From Magnolia sinica (Eukaryota > Streptophyta > Magnoliopsida > Magnoliales > Magnoliaceae), in NCBI RefSeq assembly GCF_029962835.1, contig NC_080581.1, positions 21,528,001-21,592,000 of the forward strand: 64,000 bases of DNA. The letters are read 5' to 3'. Position 1 is the stretch's first letter. Each line of letters starts with the position of its first letter. The notes below the pieces were generated by a model. The model was not told the origin of the DNA and did not search any database. It saw only the letters and a program-made list of their open reading frames with translations. Positions 46,548-59,602 of the stretch are shown here, piece after piece. A program made the position numbers and the translations under genes.

Positions 46548-49210
46548 TTGCACCCATTCAAAGCTTCCGCTCACCCCATGCTTACCCGATCCAAAGTTGT
46601 CATGACAAACCAAAAAGAAAAAACCATTGTGCCTAAAAGGCATCCCTCGGATCACCTGATCTCATGGCTAGTAATACAGAAACTACCACATCCATGGCCG
46701 ATGTGGCCTAAAATATCAATGCTTTGTAGGACCTTCTTACCCAATGTATTCAAAGAGAGGCTGTCCAAACTATACAAGTATCTTCGCCAAGTGCCTCAAT
46801 CATCTTAACTTTTCAGCATCCTCCTCACAATGGAAGTCGCTTTCAAGGCCAATTTTTCCCAGCTGACAATCCTTTAAAAAAGCCTCTCATTAATGAGAGC
46901 TACTACCAAAACCAACCTACCGCAACTAGGAAACCCAACCAATTACAACATCCTCTTCCTAATTGGAGATCCGATCAATTCCAAGGGGCAAAACCCCTCT
47001 CATCTGGTCCTTCCAAAATCGAAGAGCTCCAAGAGAAATTGTGAGATATGCAGAGGAAGCTATGGAAGCAATAGGGGGTAGATATCCAATCCACCAAGTT
47101 CAAGGATCTTTGTCCCTTCCCTGATGCAAAGGTACCTTAAGACTTTAGGGTACCAAATTTCAACAGATATGATGGTACATGGTATCATATGGACCACTTA
47201 AGAGCATTTTGTGGAGACCTTAATACTATGGCGGATAATGACGAAGCGTTGATTTGTCTATTTCAAAAATCATTGAAAGGCGATGCGTTACATTGGTATA
47301 TGTCATTAGACTACCATCGAATCAAAACTTGGGCAAAACTTCTCAAAGCATTCATCGACCAGTTCGTGTACAATCTTGATGTAGCACCCAAAAGGATAGA
47401 TCTTGCAGCATTAAGGCAAAGGAATGATGAGTCATTATCAACTTACATTAGATGATGGCGGGCCATGGCCACTAGAATGAAAATACCCATTAGCGTCTAT
47501 GAGAAAATCTCCATGATTGTCCATTCGACAAACCCAAGTATCTCTAGATACCTCATCTAGTATTCATATACTAACTTTACCCAACTCATCCGTGCCGAGG
47601 AACAAGTCGAAGACGGAATAAGGGCCGGGACGATCTCCCCCTGGTGGCCTCATCAGGCCTCCCCAGTATAATAGATAGTGGAAAAAAGGTCTACTGGATA
47701 TAAGAACGATAACAGAAGTGTTCCTGACCTCTATCCAACAGCAGAAGATAATCTTGTCACCTCTACCCAAGGCACTCAATTCGCCCCTCAAGAGGGACAA
47801 TGACAACAACAACAGTAAAAGAAGATTCCTCAGTACCCCAATCATGGTCAGTAGATGGGGATGACCCGAGAACCTAAGCAGTTTACACCGATAACCTAAA
47901 GCTACAGTGAGATACTAGCCACATTAGTCCAAAGGCAAATACTTACATCGCTACTACCTAGACCCCCACCAAACCCTTTGCTACAAAACTATAATGAAAA
48001 TGAGTATTGTGCATACCACCAATCTTAAGGCCACATAACAGACCATTATTTCACCCTAAAACATGTGGTCCAAGATCTAATTAATAGCCAAAGAATTGTG
48101 GTTACCTCTCCCGCGGTTGTCTCAACTAACTACATCATCCAAAATCCCCTGCCATGGCACAAGTAGGCCCCAGCTCATCAAACACTCCTGCCACTAATAT
48201 CATCAGGGTGAATCACCTTGCCACCTAGTCCAATCCATTCATGCAATCACTGCCAACCCAACACCAATACTCCTGATTCTTCAAGGGGCACACCCAGCCA
48301 GTTCAATCTCTGCGCCCTTAAATATGCAATGGGCATCTCCAACCAGTCCAATCTTCATGCCCCAAAGTCTGCAAGAGCCACTCCCAATCAATCCAGTTCA
48401 TACATATTTTGTCTTACAAGGGGCACCACTTGCCTATTCGGCCCCTACTCCAACTATCAGAAAATGCTTATTCCTCGATCAACATATCGCATGCCCTAAC
48501 AAAACTAAGGCCCATCTTCAATCATGCATTGACTTTCCAGGAAGGACATTCTGCTATTCAAAGTGATTTTCCTAGATCTACTTAATCTTCGATACTTCAA
48601 GAGAAGAGTTTAGGATGGGTGGTTCCCGCCTCTAGGAGAGAGGTCGAGGGAGAGATTAATGACAAGACCTGATTACTCCCAAAACATCAACCATCACTTT
48701 TCAGGTCTTTGACATTACAACTTCATTTTATCTCCTCCTTGATCGATCTTGGATCTAAAGAGTCAAGGTTTTCTTTAATTCTTCACCAAAAGGCCAAGTA
48801 TATTTTCAGAGACAAGGTGCTAGCCATTCTGGATGATCGAGGGAGAGATTAATGTCAAGACCTGATTACTCCCAAAACATCAACCATCACTTTTCAGGTC
48901 TTTGACATTACAACTTCATTTTATCTCCTCCTTGATCGATCTTGGATCTAAAGAGTCAAGGCTTTCTTTAATTCTTCACCAAAAGGCCAAGTATATTTTC
49001 AGAGACAAGGCGCTAGCCATTCTGGATGATCCCGAACAAATCTTTCTGATGAAAGCATCCAATCATCAAGAGCTAAATATGCCGTTAATAGATGTACAGT
49101 GGTCCAGTGAAGACATCCCATACCATAGTCTCGAGATTGAGACTGTGAATTACATTCCTCTTGCATGTCCCATCGGATCAAACCATGTCTTCCCACCAGT
49201 CGAGCGCTAA
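46548..49210 (+). pseudogene. Ogre/Tat-like gag and protease-region remnant
   Basis: The gag core is 47130-47560: FRVPNFNRYDGTWYHMDHLR, then ALHWYMSLDYHRIKTW, DQFVYNLDVAPKRIDL and RWRAMATRMK-like sequence across a stop at 47453-47455. A later piece at about 47996-48090 (EYCAYHQS..GHITDHYFTLKHV) resembles the Cys-His segment near the gag C-terminus. 48700-49200 resembles the region after the protease in this lineage (FDITTSFYLLLDRSWI..HQKAKYIF). There are many stops and frameshifts, and a 193-bp tandem duplication (48644-49029). Lineage by pattern only. Confidence 0.78.
48644..49029 (+). repeat. 193-bp tandem duplication in the Gypsy remnant
   Basis: 48644-48836 and 48837-49029 differ at three positions that I can see (GACAAG/GTCAAG, AAGGTTTT/AAGGCTTT, AAGGTGC/AAGGCGC). 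The junction is TCGAGGGAGAG directly after CTGGATGA. Confidence 0.95.
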
Positions 49211-49394
49211 CATTTTTATTATCAGCTCGAATATCAAGAGAATGCAGGCATTAGAGGACTAGAATATTAGGTGAGATAGCAAAGCACAAATATATCAAAG
49301 GAGGGAAAAGTAGGCAAGAGGAGGATGATCCCTTCATCCACACATCAATCGGATCTATCAGATGAGGGATCATCTATCTGGTTGGTAGGCCGAA

Positions 49395-52300
49395 TGTAAC
49401 ACCCCGTACTTTTTCGTACTCGGGTGTTACCATTTAAATCAAATTTAGCACAAGCCTATGAGGAAACACACGTATCCACCTTACAACACATCATCCAATG
49501 ATTCACACATCATTCATCGTAACCATTTGAGTTAGGATATGACACGGGTCTAAGGTCAACACATTTTGAATTAACCCTTGACTTCTCATAGGAGGGATTG
49601 CGTCATGAACGATCATATGACCTACGATCTAACCATTCGACCACAAAGTTGTTTGTTGGATTGTTTGAGGTCATCAACTAAACACTAAAGTCCTTGTTGT
49701 ATGGCCCACTGATTGCATAATCTTTGAACTAATGATCCCAAAAGGATCTATAGAAGCCATTGACCGAAGGAGATCTTACAACAGGTGTCTATAGACCCCA
49801 CTTGGATTGTAACAAGTGCACTAGAGAAAGTACAGCCGCTGTGTACCAAACCAAGACCCATGTATTATGACCCACTTATAATTAAAATAATCCATTCTTT
49901 TTATCAAAGCCATATAGGGGGTTGGGTGAAGGAATAAATGTTACAGATCGGGGTGTGGCCCACATAAATGAATTAGAGAAAAGTAGAAGAAATTGTACAA
50001 AATAATAATAACAATAATAATAGTAATGATAAGGTTATTAAAAACATTGTAATAATGATATTTAATATTATAAATGTGTATGGAGTCATTTGACCCCAAA
50101 ACTAGCCATTGATTTTTAGCTAAGTGGTCCCTAGGACCATGTTAACCACTGATATTTAGATTCAGAATAATTCGACCATTAGATTGATGGAAATCCACCA
50201 TTAAAACTATAAATCAATTCGTATGGCCCACCTAAGCTTTGGATTTGACTGACCTTTGCTTAGAGGCCCTTATTGGGACCTATAAACGGAATGGTTGGTG
50301 TGGATTTCTCGAAAACATCCTTGTGGGCCCCACAGCTATTTCGTGTATGCACAAGAGGAGGTGCACATGTGATGCACGGGACCAAAGAGGCTTGGTCAAA
50401 TCGGGTTGACCCAACAGTTTCCCATACAAGGAGGGTTCTCCTCCCACTTTCTGCCAATGTCTGTTTCAAACGGACTACTTCCATTTATGTTAATCTGTGG
50501 CCCACCATCATGGCTTAGGGCCATGATCTGGTCCATCCATCTGGTAGAGGTTTCGAAAGGGATCCAAACCTCATAGGTTTTGCAAGATGATGGGCCCGAT
50601 CACATGTACGACAACAGTTGTAAGAAGGCTAGTGTGTAGGTAAGTTGTGTTTCCTGCCCTCTCAAAACCAACTTGTTGTGATTAATGTGGGCCACCTTGA
50701 TACGATCCAAATCGCTTAGGTTGTAGGCCTCTCAAATCCATCCAGGATGGTGGGACCCTCATCGATTCTTGCACACATGCGTGTACGAAAATTCGGCCCA
50801 AAGTCACCCTCTCATGAGCATTCCATTTCCAAAAATGGAAACTGTTCCTTTCCTTTCAATGACAGCTGTTGCGATCTGTGTGAGCTCTCTCTCCCTTTAT
50901 CCTAGCCGTCTTTCTCACACAATCCTAGCCCTTCAGGGCTAGGGTTTTATAAAAGAAAGAGATGGAAAGAGAGAGCAGTGGTGGGAAGGTACGTTAGTGT
51001 GTTGTCACGATACCAGCCACCCATCCGTTTCTGAAAAACCACTCTAAATCAATTAAGAGCATCCAAATCGGGATATAACATCCCAGGAAACCCTAAAACC
51101 CCATCAACATGAGGGAAATCCATAGCCACATCAGCTTCATTCAGATTTTCCAAAAAACAGTTTGTTTCCTTCCACCTTTGAACCCACCATGAAAACGTCA
51201 TTGAAGCTTCATTTTTCTACTCCTACAAGCACCACATGGAAGGTTTAGACCCTCCAGTAACCTCATTTCGAAGAAAGGTGGCCCGCATTCGAATCTGCCA
51301 TTCGATCCAACCTTCTCCCCCACCGTTCTTCCACACCGTGTGGGACGGGGCTAAGTCTAGACTCCATTTGTTGCAAACTAAGAAAGAAAAGGAGAAGGAG
51401 AGAGTGACTGAGAGGAAGGAAAAATGAGACAGAGAGAGCCGAGGTAGTGCCGCACTCCCGTCTAATTTTGAGTTGAAGTCAGGGGCTGCCGCAATGGCTC
51501 AACTCAGTTGAGCTATCTGTCCTAAGTTGTTGCAGTCCATGAAGAAAAAGAAAGGAGTAAGGAAGAAGAAGAGAGAAACAAATGAAGTAGAAAGAGAGAT
51601 GTGAGGCTGTTGTTACTTCTGCTGACTTAGTAGCTGAGTTTCGGTCTGATTGAGTTGGTGGATCTAGTCTAGCCACACCGTCTGGTAAGAAGAAGAGAAG
51701 AGAAGGAGAATAAAAGAAAGAAAGAAAGGAGGAAGGAAGAAAGGAGAGAGATAGGGTGCCATCAATCTGCTGCCATGGTAAGTCGTAGACTTGGCCTGTT
51801 CGAGTTTGGATTCGTGCAGGCCCTTGAATGTCCAGTTCACTACTGAACCTAAAACTGCCCAGCTTGTTGTTCGAGTTGCAGGCCTGCTGGATGTTCTAGT
51901 AGGAAATACAGGGAAAGGGAAGCAGTAGAAGAAGAAGAGAGAGAGAAGAGAGAGAGAGAGAGGGAAGAAGAAGCAGAAGAAGAAGAAGAAGAAGAGAAGA
52001 AAGGGAAGGGAGCTGTCCTAGCCAAACCCAGTTGACTCACCGAGTCACAGTTGAAGGCTGGTGCATCTGGGCATTTTCAATCAGGCTTTGTATGAGCCCA
52101 TGATTTGCTGGACTTACAACATGAGAGTGAAGAAGAAGGAAGTGAAAGCGATGGTGAGGAAGAGGAAGATAGAGGAAAGGAAATTTAAGTACTTCTAGGT
52201 TGCAGCAGAGTTAACTCAGCTGGAATCGAGTCCAAATGGGTTGAGTCAGGCTTGAGACTGGTCCAGGCATGACTGGAGCTCTAAAATAAAGAGAAAGAGC

Positions 52301-54052
52301 TGGGCGGTTAAGTGGAACCGAGTTAAGTCGAGTTCTAAATTGAGTTGATTCAACTCGAACCAATTAGGTACGTCTTTTCCTCCCACCTTACATTAGATTT
52401 TAAATTAGAGCTTTAGTTGGTTGATTGATTTCCTAATCTTAACTAAGATGTAGCCTAACATCGCACTTTCAATTCCATTTTGTTCGAGTTGAGGGTGAGT
52501 CGAGTCAAGTCTATCTCGAGAAGACTCTAAGGGTACACACACTTCCTATCAACAATGTAGGTGGTTCAAAACACAAGGTGATGATTTCTTCTCCTTGATC
52601 ATTCCATTTTCTCATTAGCTTAAGTGATATTTTTTATTTTAATTTTGATTTGATAATTAACATTTCTATCTCATGATTACATGTGCTAGTTGTTGGAATT
52701 GATTGCTAGATTATATGCTCAATATTTATCTTGCATATTTTCTCATGTTTGTGGATTGCTTATGGAACTTAAACTGGTACATCAATCAGCGGGAAATCCC
52801 ACTTATAAATGTACACCCATACTTGGGATGTAACTTGATTGATTGTGTTTATAATGGGCCCTCGATCTGGTGGTTATTTGAATGATGGGTTAAATGGAAT
52901 ATTGATGTGGGCCTACCATCCATGGGTTGTTGTGTCTAAGTGATTTTTGAGGATGGTCTTTTATCACATAGTTTTAATATTCGTCCTATGTATTTTAGTT
53001 TTGATATTTGCTTTATGTGGCTTCTACTTAATATTTGCCCTACGTGGCTTCGATGATTTATTTCTACATAACTATGCAATGGTAAGTCCCATATATTGAA
53101 TTAGATTGGCCACTAGTCGATAGGTTTCCATTAAACAGGTGGTAGCCTAATGAGCTGGGGATGGTGGTCATGGGACATTATGTTCGAACTGTTGGCCTAT
53201 GCTGGGTGATGAACTCCCCATAGTGACCTCTAAGCTTTCTTAAATTGGTTAGTTGTAAATGGAATAACAATGGTTGAGCTAATCATGCATTCATAGCATA
53301 TGGGCGATGAAGGGTGGCTAATTCTAGATGGTATAACACATGACTAATAGGATTTAGTTGGGGTATCATTTCACTAGCTCTCAGACCATCGACTATTGGT
53401 CCACTTTCGGTGAGCTTGACACTACGCATGTATGATGTACTTTCACTGGTGACTAGCCACATGCATGGGTTTTGCCCAAAAACCAACTAGATTAGTATCC
53501 CCAGTTGATATGCACTCACACATTCATACATTTAGTAAGACTGCATCATGTATTGTTTTAAATGCTTTTTATTTATAATTATGCTTACCTAATGTAGTGG
53601 TGTGTAATCTTGAGGGGAATTCACACTAAGCTGGCCACTCATTCATTAAATATATAACCGTATAGGTAGCATAGGTGGCTAAGATGATATTCGTGTTCAT
53701 ATTGATGAGGAGCAAGTTACGATTGTTGATGATGCATGATTGTATTTGCTAAGAGTTGCTACGTGATTTTATAGCTTAAGATTTGTTATAATTTACTTCG
53801 TTCCACATGCGATATTATTTCTTTTTGTAATTGTAAGTATTGGGACATTGGTTTGTATAAGTCATTATGGGCAAACTCTCGTATATTCTAAATATAAATG
53901 TAAATTTTTCTTTATGTTTGATTGTCCATCTTTCGCTAAACTGCTAACTCTGAAAGAAAAAAATGCCTGAATTTGACTATCTTTAAAGGTTAACACTTAG
54001 GTTTTTGGAGAACGAGTCATATACTCGGGTTTTGAAAACTCGTGGCATTGCA
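49395..54052 (+). mobile_element. 5' LTR of a chromovirus-type Gypsy element, 4.66 kb
   Basis: It begins TGTAACACCCCGTACTTTTT and ends CTCGTGGCATTGCA, followed at once by a tRNA-Met-type primer site. It contains a likely promoter (TTTTATAAAAGAAAGAG near 50944-50960) and long purine-rich tracts downstream (51360-52010) that give open frames by composition only. It sits inside the truncated Ogre/Tat-like element. Its own coding region is missing apart from 54053-54566. Confidence 0.8.
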
Positions 54053-54054
54053 GT

Positions 54055-54066
54055 TGGTATGAGAGC
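54055..54066 (+). other. Primer-binding site after the 4.66-kb LTR
   Basis: TGGTATGAGAGC differs from the canonical tRNA-iMet site TGGTATCAGAGC at one base. It lies two bases after the LTR. Confidence 0.85.
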
Positions 54067-54566
54067 ATAGTTTGGACAAACCAGGCCTTTGAGAAATGAA
54101 CTTATACAAATTATAAATGTCTCAAGTAGAATGTCGGAAATTAGAAATTTGAACTTAGGTGAATCTCCCTTAGACTTAAGGAAAATTTTGAGAATATAGA
54201 AGTCCAAACTTAGGTTCCCTTAGAAATTATTAAGATAGGCATTTGAATTGATATGGAGTCTCATTAAAATTAGGAGAAATTGAGAATATAGAGAGTTAAA
54301 ATTTTAGGCCCCCTAGAAATTTATTTGGATGACCGTAGAACTAGAAATGAACTTAGGCCCCTTTGAACATTTTAGGTTTAGTCGTTTGAACTTTGGTGAA
54401 TTTCCCTTAGAATTAAGGAAAAGTGAAAATATAGATACCTAATATTTTAGGTTCCTTAGAGAGTTGTTTGGATAATCCTAGAACTTACGAACCAAACTTA
54501 AGTCCCTTGAAAATTTTTGGTTCGGTCATTTTAAATTAGAACAAAAACTTTAGTTCCCATGTAAAC
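54067..54566 (+). other. Remnant leader of the 49395 element
   Basis: Degenerate repeats of the type CTTAGGTYCCCTTAGAAATT alternate with GAGAATATAGA at about 90-110 bp spacing. No open frame of note. It ends where the next LTR begins at 54567. Confidence 0.6.
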
Positions 54567-57408
54567 TGTCACGCTCCAAACTCAGAAACCGGGCTTACAA
54601 AATTCCTGATTGCTGAATCTGGTACCGACATCCTCCATAGTACCCCATTCTCAGCTCCCGCCACCCATACACTAGGTTCCGATCCTAGGATTCTACAAGG
54701 AGGACTTCTAATATGGTTTTGATTCGTAATGAGCATAACCATAAGTATAAAACCACAAACAATAGCCACAAGAACACCATCACAAAATCCACTATGATAA
54801 AAAACTTTAAAGTATAATGCGTATGAAGGAAAATACAAGATAATAATAATGGAAACTCCTGAAACTCGACTGCACGCTCCTACTGCGGTGAAGTTATGGT
54901 TGCGTCCTAGTGTCACCTGAACGCATCAATCATGCATAAACTTATAAAAATCTTAGAGGGCGGTGTAAGTGTGTGCGCAATATAAGCGTGCTCAGAATGC
55001 AACGTCAGAGTAATGTAGAATCATGCTGATGAGTACATGAATGCAATCAGCTATACCAAGGCTATGCGGTGCAAGATATAAATGCTATTGGTCTTATCAA
55101 GACCATATGATGCGAGATGCAACTCACACATGCCAATCCTCATCCACATATCAATGTAGCTCCTCACTAAAGCATCAAATATCAGTACGGTTCTCACTCT
55201 GGATAATCACCGGGGTTTAGTACACTCCAAATAATACTGTCCCTTTCTCAGGCGCGCAGTCAAAGTGAGCGTAAGAAACTTTACTATCCGCCTAGCCAAT
55301 AGTCTACCGATACCTATCAGGCACGTCGATAGCAGACCCATTCACGAGCTGGTCATACTCAGCCTAGCAATGGCCCTTACCCTCGGTCGAGTAAGGCCAC
55401 ACCCCTTTCCAACCGACCACGACACAGTGGGAGACGCGGCCTCCTGGTAATTGGCCCTCATGCGCTCATGTATCCACTCGGTCTCGACGTTAGAGTCATC
55501 CTCTGGTACCATCGGGTTTAAGGATTTTCACCCAAGGACATCATGGCACCCCAATGCTAGAAAAAATATTTTCGGTATCCGATCCTACCATCCACAATGT
55601 GCCTGTGGAGGCCATAGCCCTGATGTCGTTGGGCATACAGTAATCATGTCACACAAATGCAAAGTACATGAATCACACTACTAGTCATGCAGCAATTCTG
55701 CATGTACCGCGTGCTCATGTAGGGCTATTCTGCCTATCAGGGAGCCCATAAACAATTTGCCCGAAGGCATATGCTATGATCAGTCACTCCTCATATCAAG
55801 TATACATATAATGCGTATGATCATGAATCATGGAACTATACTAAATATGTTATATGGTGATGGATTCTGTTCATAACGAAGATGGGCCTAGATGGCCTAC
55901 ACACTACAAGTATGGGCCTAATAATGGGCCCTAGGGAGAGTTACAATGTAGACATTTAACCATCATTGCTCTTACAATGTGGACGTCAAATCATCATTGT
56001 TCCCAAGGCATAACCGCTAAAAACATCATTACATACATCATGGTGGGATCTCACATCGCAATGGGCCTCATATAACTCACATTCGACCCACACAAAGGCC
56101 TCACATACGTCTCATTGGGCCTCATATACATCAACTGAGCCGTATCATGTGAACCGCTCCAATGGACCAACATGCATCAAATGGGCCGCACTAATGGGCC
56201 CATATACATCAAATGGTCCACATCATGTGGGCCTCAAATACATCAAATGGGCCGCATCATGTGGGCCACATCAAATGTGCTAAATCAAATGGGCCGAATC
56301 AAATGGGCTAATCAAATGGGCCGAATCGAATGGGCCGATTCAAATGGGCCGATCAAATAGGCTGAATCAAATGGGCTGAATCAAATGGGTCGATCAAATG
56401 GGTCGAATCAAATGGGCTGAATCAAATGGGCCGATCAAATGGGCCCAAACCAACCACACCATTCACCTATTGCTAGAGATCATTTTAGAGTATTATGCAA
56501 AAATATGAGTCATATCAAGAGATCATCTGGACCATACCACACATAACAATGGTGATAAAGGGTCCCACAATTAAGATTTCAGTGGGCCCCACTAGTTTGT
56601 TCATAAGGTCACAAAGACTTGAGCAGGGAGGAAAAACAAATATTATATTGATTCAAAACTTCTGTAACCCAAAGGGGTTTCAATGGTAAACGTTCAACTT
56701 CAATATTTTCTGTAGTGTGGTCCACTTGATACTAGATCTGTCTTATTTTTAGTCTCAAGCCTTAGACCAGTTGCCAAATGGATGGACGATTCAAATGTAA
56801 CACATATAGCAGAGTGGGGTCCATGAGCACATTTAATAGATGGACGGTCTGGATGTTGCGCAGGCATCAGAGGGCCCCATGTTCCTGCTGCTGCACGTAT
56901 AATAGTCCTATGTGTGGGGTCCCACCGTCCTTTGGTGTGGACGGTGTGGATAAAACACATACGTCAGGCCCCATGGCACCATCCAGACCCACCTGGACAG
57001 TGTTGATCTTCATATATATTAAAGGTGGATCCCACGTGGGAGTGGCCCACCATAGTCTTAGTTTAATATAATATATTATATTATATAATATTACATTATA
57101 ACTTTAAAGCACCCAGCGTCCAGAGAGTCTGAACACTGGATGGAAGGCCGAATGGGAGGTTGTTTGCACCGATGTGGGCCCATCTCCACACGTGCAGCAT
57201 GTGTGGAGTGGTCCCCACTCCCTGCTGCTGCATGATATAGACGTACATCATGATGGGGTCCACACATGTGGCCGACATTAACTCCGGATCAAACTGATAC
57301 TTGTGTTTTCCTTCATTTAGGCCTGTCCAAACGGACTACCATTGGGCTACTCAGTGGACAGCATTGATAAAATACATCATGGTGGGCCACACACACACAA
57401 CATCATCC

Positions 57409-57446
<38 letters not shown>

Positions 57447-57854
57447 AACATTGATAAAATACATACTTCATGGTGGGCCACACACACACACACACCATCA
57501 TCCATAAGTGAGAGAGAGAAAGAGAGAGAGAGAGAGAGAAATGAGAAGGGGAGGGACCCCGCCACTATTGGGCCCTTCCTTATACAATGCATACATCAAG
57601 TGGGTCCCACAATAAGTGGGCCCTTAAAATAAAAATCAACGGTTGAAAAATCATAAAATCACCCACTAATTGGCCTCCTTCTTTAGCTCTTTGGACTCCT
57701 TAGCTCCTTGTCTTTAACTTTGATGGAAGTTGATGGAGATTGGAAGGTTGAGATGAGAGATGGAGAGTGGGAAAGTGGGCCACACTTGGCTTGGGAAAGC
57801 TTGGACGTTTGGTGCTTCTCTTGGGAGTTGGAGAGTGAAGATAGAAAATGAGAG

Positions 57855-57901
<47 letters not shown>

Positions 57902-58375
57902 AATGATGGATGAAGTAGTTGTTGTAAGGAATGGGGATGGGGAGGTATGGGTTTGGTTGAAATTTGTGTAATGGTGGAATGGGTGGGGAGAGAGAGTGTT
58001 GACTTGGGGAAAAGAGGGAATAGGTGCTTGTACTTGGGATAGTGTGAGGTGGCATTAGGGTATGGAGGATATACTTGACTGAATTGATGTGACGGATCGT
58101 AGAGATTCTCTCAGAATTCGCAATACGCGGTGTTTCTTCGGAATGAATGCGATCCCACATCTTCTGGCCCGGGTATCGTATCGGCGCGCGAGACACGACG
58201 TTGGAACCTCGACGCGGTTACTAGGGTACAAGTTTTGAGTCGAGTCGACTCCGATATGTAGGACTCAGGTTAGGATCATATACAAACATTGGATATAGGT
58301 TGAGGGTTGCTGAAATTCGACCGAGAGGACCGCGGAAGCCTATGGAACAGTACAAACTGTGATACGGGCCTTACA
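54567..58375 (-). repeat. 3' LTR, 3.8 kb, same family as 32100-37921
   Basis: Reverse complement starts TGTAAGGCCCGTATCACAG and ends GAGTTTGGAGCGTGACA, matching both ends of 32100-37921; many internal blocks match too (for example 54960-55700 with 36100-36780 inverted). It carries GA microsatellites at about 57413-57441, 57510-57538 and 57851-57900. Confidence 0.9.
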
Positions 58376-58387
58376 ACTCTCCCCTCC
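58376..58387 (-). other. Polypurine tract
   Basis: The minus strand reads GGAGGGGAGAGT directly before the 3' LTR start. Confidence 0.9.
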
Positions 58388-58500
58388 AAATAAAAATTTC
58401 ATCTTCGAAATTTACACTAGCATTGCAAGTAAACATAACTCATAAGAAGAGAAAACATGGCATCATCATATAAAATCAGAGACAACATACAAGATACAAT

Positions 58501-59155
58501 ATATAATCAATCATCAAAGAGATGGGGATAGCGCTCTCGAATATCGACCTCGTGCTCCCAAGATGCCTTATCAATAGAATAGTGACCCCACTGAACCTTC
58601 ACCAAGGGAATGACCTTGGTCTAAAGGACTTACTCCTTCTAATCAAGAATACAAACTAGCTGCTCAATGTAATAAGCATCTTCACCAATCTCTAGTGACT
58701 GCCAATCAATAAAAGGAATGATGTTTGACCCACACTTCCTCAGTATAGAGACATGAAAAAATTTGTGGACGTCAAACAATTGAGATGGCAAGGCAAGCCG
58801 ATAGGCCACAGCGCCAACGCGCTCAGTGATCTTAAAAGGTCTAATGAATCTCTGGGCAAGCTTACCCTTCGCTCCAAATCAAACTACGCCCTTTATGGGG
58901 GAGACCTTGAGATATACTTTGTCCCCAATTGCAAACTTTAAGGGACGACGCCGGTGATTAGCAAAACTCTTATGCATCCTCTGCCTGATGATATCGATAG
59001 CCTCTAACGTCCGCTGCATAAGCTCGGGACCTAACAAACGCCGCTCTCCAACCTCAGTCCAACAACTTGAAGATTTGCACGGTTTGCCATATAATACCTC
59101 AATAGGAGCCATGCTAATAGTTACCTGATAGCTATTATTATATGCGAACTCAGCC
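58501..59155 (-). pseudogene. Chromovirus integrase C-terminus and chromodomain
   Basis: Reading right to left: integrase end AEFAYNNSYQVTISMAPIE (about 59154-59098), then VLYGKPCKSSSCWTEVGERR and FAIGDKVYLKVSPIKGVV down to 58879. Last is a chromodomain-like end (VIPLVKVQWGHYSIDKASWE, then RERYPHLF, about 58620-58520). In intact Tekay-type elements the chromodomain directs insertion toward heterochromatin. Several in-frame stops lie between 58600 and 58880. The N-terminal half of integrase and everything before it are missing. Confidence 0.9.
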
Positions 59156-59562
59156 TATAAGACCCGTATCCTAAAACGTACTGTTCCGTCGACTCCCGCG
59201 ATCCTTCCCAACGAATTTTGACAACCTACGACCTATGATCGACGTTTGCACACGACCCTAAGTCGTATCCTGTAGATTTGAGTTGGCTTAATCCGAGAAT
59301 TGTACCATTACGACCGCACCGTCGCCTCGGTTCCAACGCCGCATCTTGCATACCGATCCGATACCCTAGCAAGGAGATATGGGCCGGCGTTTATTTTGAA
59401 GAAAATGCCCCATCAATCAATCAATCAATCAATCATTGTCAAGTAAAAGAGTAACCCATGCTTTCTTTCTTCACAAGTCAAGCAAACCCCAAAAGTCAAC
59501 AAGTCTCTCACCTCACCCATCACTCACCTCACATCCATCACCCGTCACTCTCTCTCCTTATA

Positions 59563-59602
<40 letters not shown>

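Larger units (their letters stand above)
44092..49394 (+). mobile_element. Truncated Ogre/Tat-like Gypsy retrotransposon
   Basis: In order: an LTR-like region ending GTGTTCACA at 46374, a primer site, a gag pseudogene and a protease-region remnant. It is cut off where another LTR begins at 49395. There are two LTR-start-like points, TGTAGAGACCCCACCC at 44092 and TGTAGACACCCCACG at 45523, so the LTR is either about 2.3 kb or 0.85 kb with a second, older LTR piece before it. Reverse transcriptase, RNase H and integrase are absent. Confidence 0.8.
54567..59155 (-). mobile_element. Truncated Tekay-like chromovirus (3' LTR and end of pol)
   Basis: The 3' LTR 54567-58375 (TGTCACGCTCC..GGGCCTTACA on this strand) is preceded on the minus strand by a polypurine tract and by the integrase/chromodomain end of pol. 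The upstream part is lost at 59156, where another LTR of the same family in the opposite orientation begins. Confidence 0.88.

Noticed and set aside
51360..52040. Purine-rich region with open frames, possible gene
   Set aside because: Composition-driven frames downstream of a likely promoter in a 4.66-kb LTR; no domain is visible.
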